A stretch of 5,692 nt of DNA, taken from Paenibacillus sp. UBA6285 (GTDB lineage Bacteria > Bacillota > Bacilli > Paenibacillales > Paenibacillaceae). Shown piece after piece: positions 5,446-5,692 of this stretch. The stretch covers positions 18,449 through 24,140 of the forward strand of contig DJUJ01000181.1 of assembly GCA_002438345.1 (NCBI GenBank). The letters run 5' to 3'. A model generated the notes under the pieces. It had not been told where the DNA came from, did no database searches, and saw only the letters and a program-made list of their open reading frames with translations. How positions within the stretch are numbered: the stretch's first letter is position 1; every line of letters starts with the position of its first letter. The translations under genes were made by a program, and so were the position numbers.

Positions 5446-5692
5446 ATGGACGTTACTTGTCATCTCGATGAGGCTGACTTACAGGATTATATTGGACGGG
5501 TTTTTGGAACCAGTTATTTAGTTGCTTGTGTTTCGCGAATGCATGGTGGCGCACAAAAGGTGGTCTACAAGATCGAGTGCAGTAATGGATTTTCCTGCGT
5601 TATGTATGTGTGGGATCTTTCCATGAATTTTTTTGAAGAAGAAAAAGCAAATGAAGATATAAATGAACAATCCTATGGAAGTGACTTATTTG
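5446..5692 (+). CDS. Probable APH-type phosphotransferase, N-terminal part (3' end beyond window)
   Basis: Only the first 82 codons are present; the frame is open to the right edge. The ATG at 5446 follows GGAG (5434-5437) at 8 nt. The visible part has an initial helix (LDEADLQDYIGRVFG, 7-21) and then a beta-hairpin resembling a kinase N-lobe: HGGAQKVVYKIEC (33-45), then GFSCVMYVWD (48-57). This fits the start of aminoglycoside/choline-type phosphotransferases (APH fold), and the text resembles, from memory, proteins annotated simply as phosphotransferase in Paenibacillus. The catalytic loop and metal-binding motifs would lie outside the window, so activity and substrate cannot be judged. At the beta-3 position where a lysine is common, Y54 appears instead. 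The gene lies behind a strong terminator and is probably a separate transcription unit. Confidence 0.65.
   Translation, partial: MDVTCHLDEADLQDYIGRVFGTSYLVACVSRMHGGAQKVVYKIECSNGFSCVMYVWDLSMNFFEEEKANEDINEQSYGSDLF

Noticed and set aside
1..5692. tRNA or rRNA genes, CRISPR repeats, insertion sequences, attachment sites
   Set aside because: I read through both strands and saw no tRNA-like cloverleaf, no regularly spaced repeats, no transposase-like coding and no terminal inverted repeats.

Overview
The window looks like a low-GC Gram-positive chromosome of the Bacillales, possibly Paenibacillus or a relative. The grounds are strong AGGAGG-type ribosome binding sites, moderate-to-low GC, a hairpin-plus-T-run terminator, and a complete Bce-type antimicrobial-peptide detoxification module, a hallmark of Firmicutes. 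The genus is an inference from sequence style, not a demonstrated assignment.

Layout. Positions 1-575 (minus strand) carry the N-terminal 191 codons of an XRE-family regulator that runs off the left edge. A 236-bp divergent intergenic region (576-811) holds candidate promoters for both directions and two perfect palindromes. The core follows on the plus strand: an OmpR/PhoB-type response regulator (812-1525), an intramembrane-sensing histidine kinase overlapping it by ATGA (1522-2535), a 93-bp regulatory gap, an ABC transporter ATPase (2629-3399) and a ten-helix FtsX-like permease. The permease starts at a GTG inside the ATPase gene (3374-5239). A clear intrinsic terminator (5285-5319) closes the unit. 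After a short gap, the first 82 codons of a likely APH-type phosphotransferase (5446-5692) run off the right edge.

How the genes work together. In Bce-type modules the kinase has almost no extracellular sensor domain. The permease, with its large extracytoplasmic domain between helices 7 and 8, detects the peptide antibiotic and signals to the kinase inside the membrane. The kinase phosphorylates the regulator, which activates the transporter promoter. The transporter then removes the drug from its lipid II-cycle target. All the parts are present here. The gap between kinase and ATPase contains TGACA-N4-TGTAA, which fits the TNACA-N4-TGTAA box I recall for BceR-like regulators, and it overlaps the kinase stop codon.

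The system is a recognisable member of a known family rather than a new class. The less ordinary points are the regulator box built into the kinase stop codon, an inverted repeat that would pair with the ATPase Shine-Dalgarno in read-through transcripts, the palindromes in the divergent region, and a phosphotransferase N-lobe that seems to lack the usual beta-3 lysine. The drug recognised cannot be read from the sequence.
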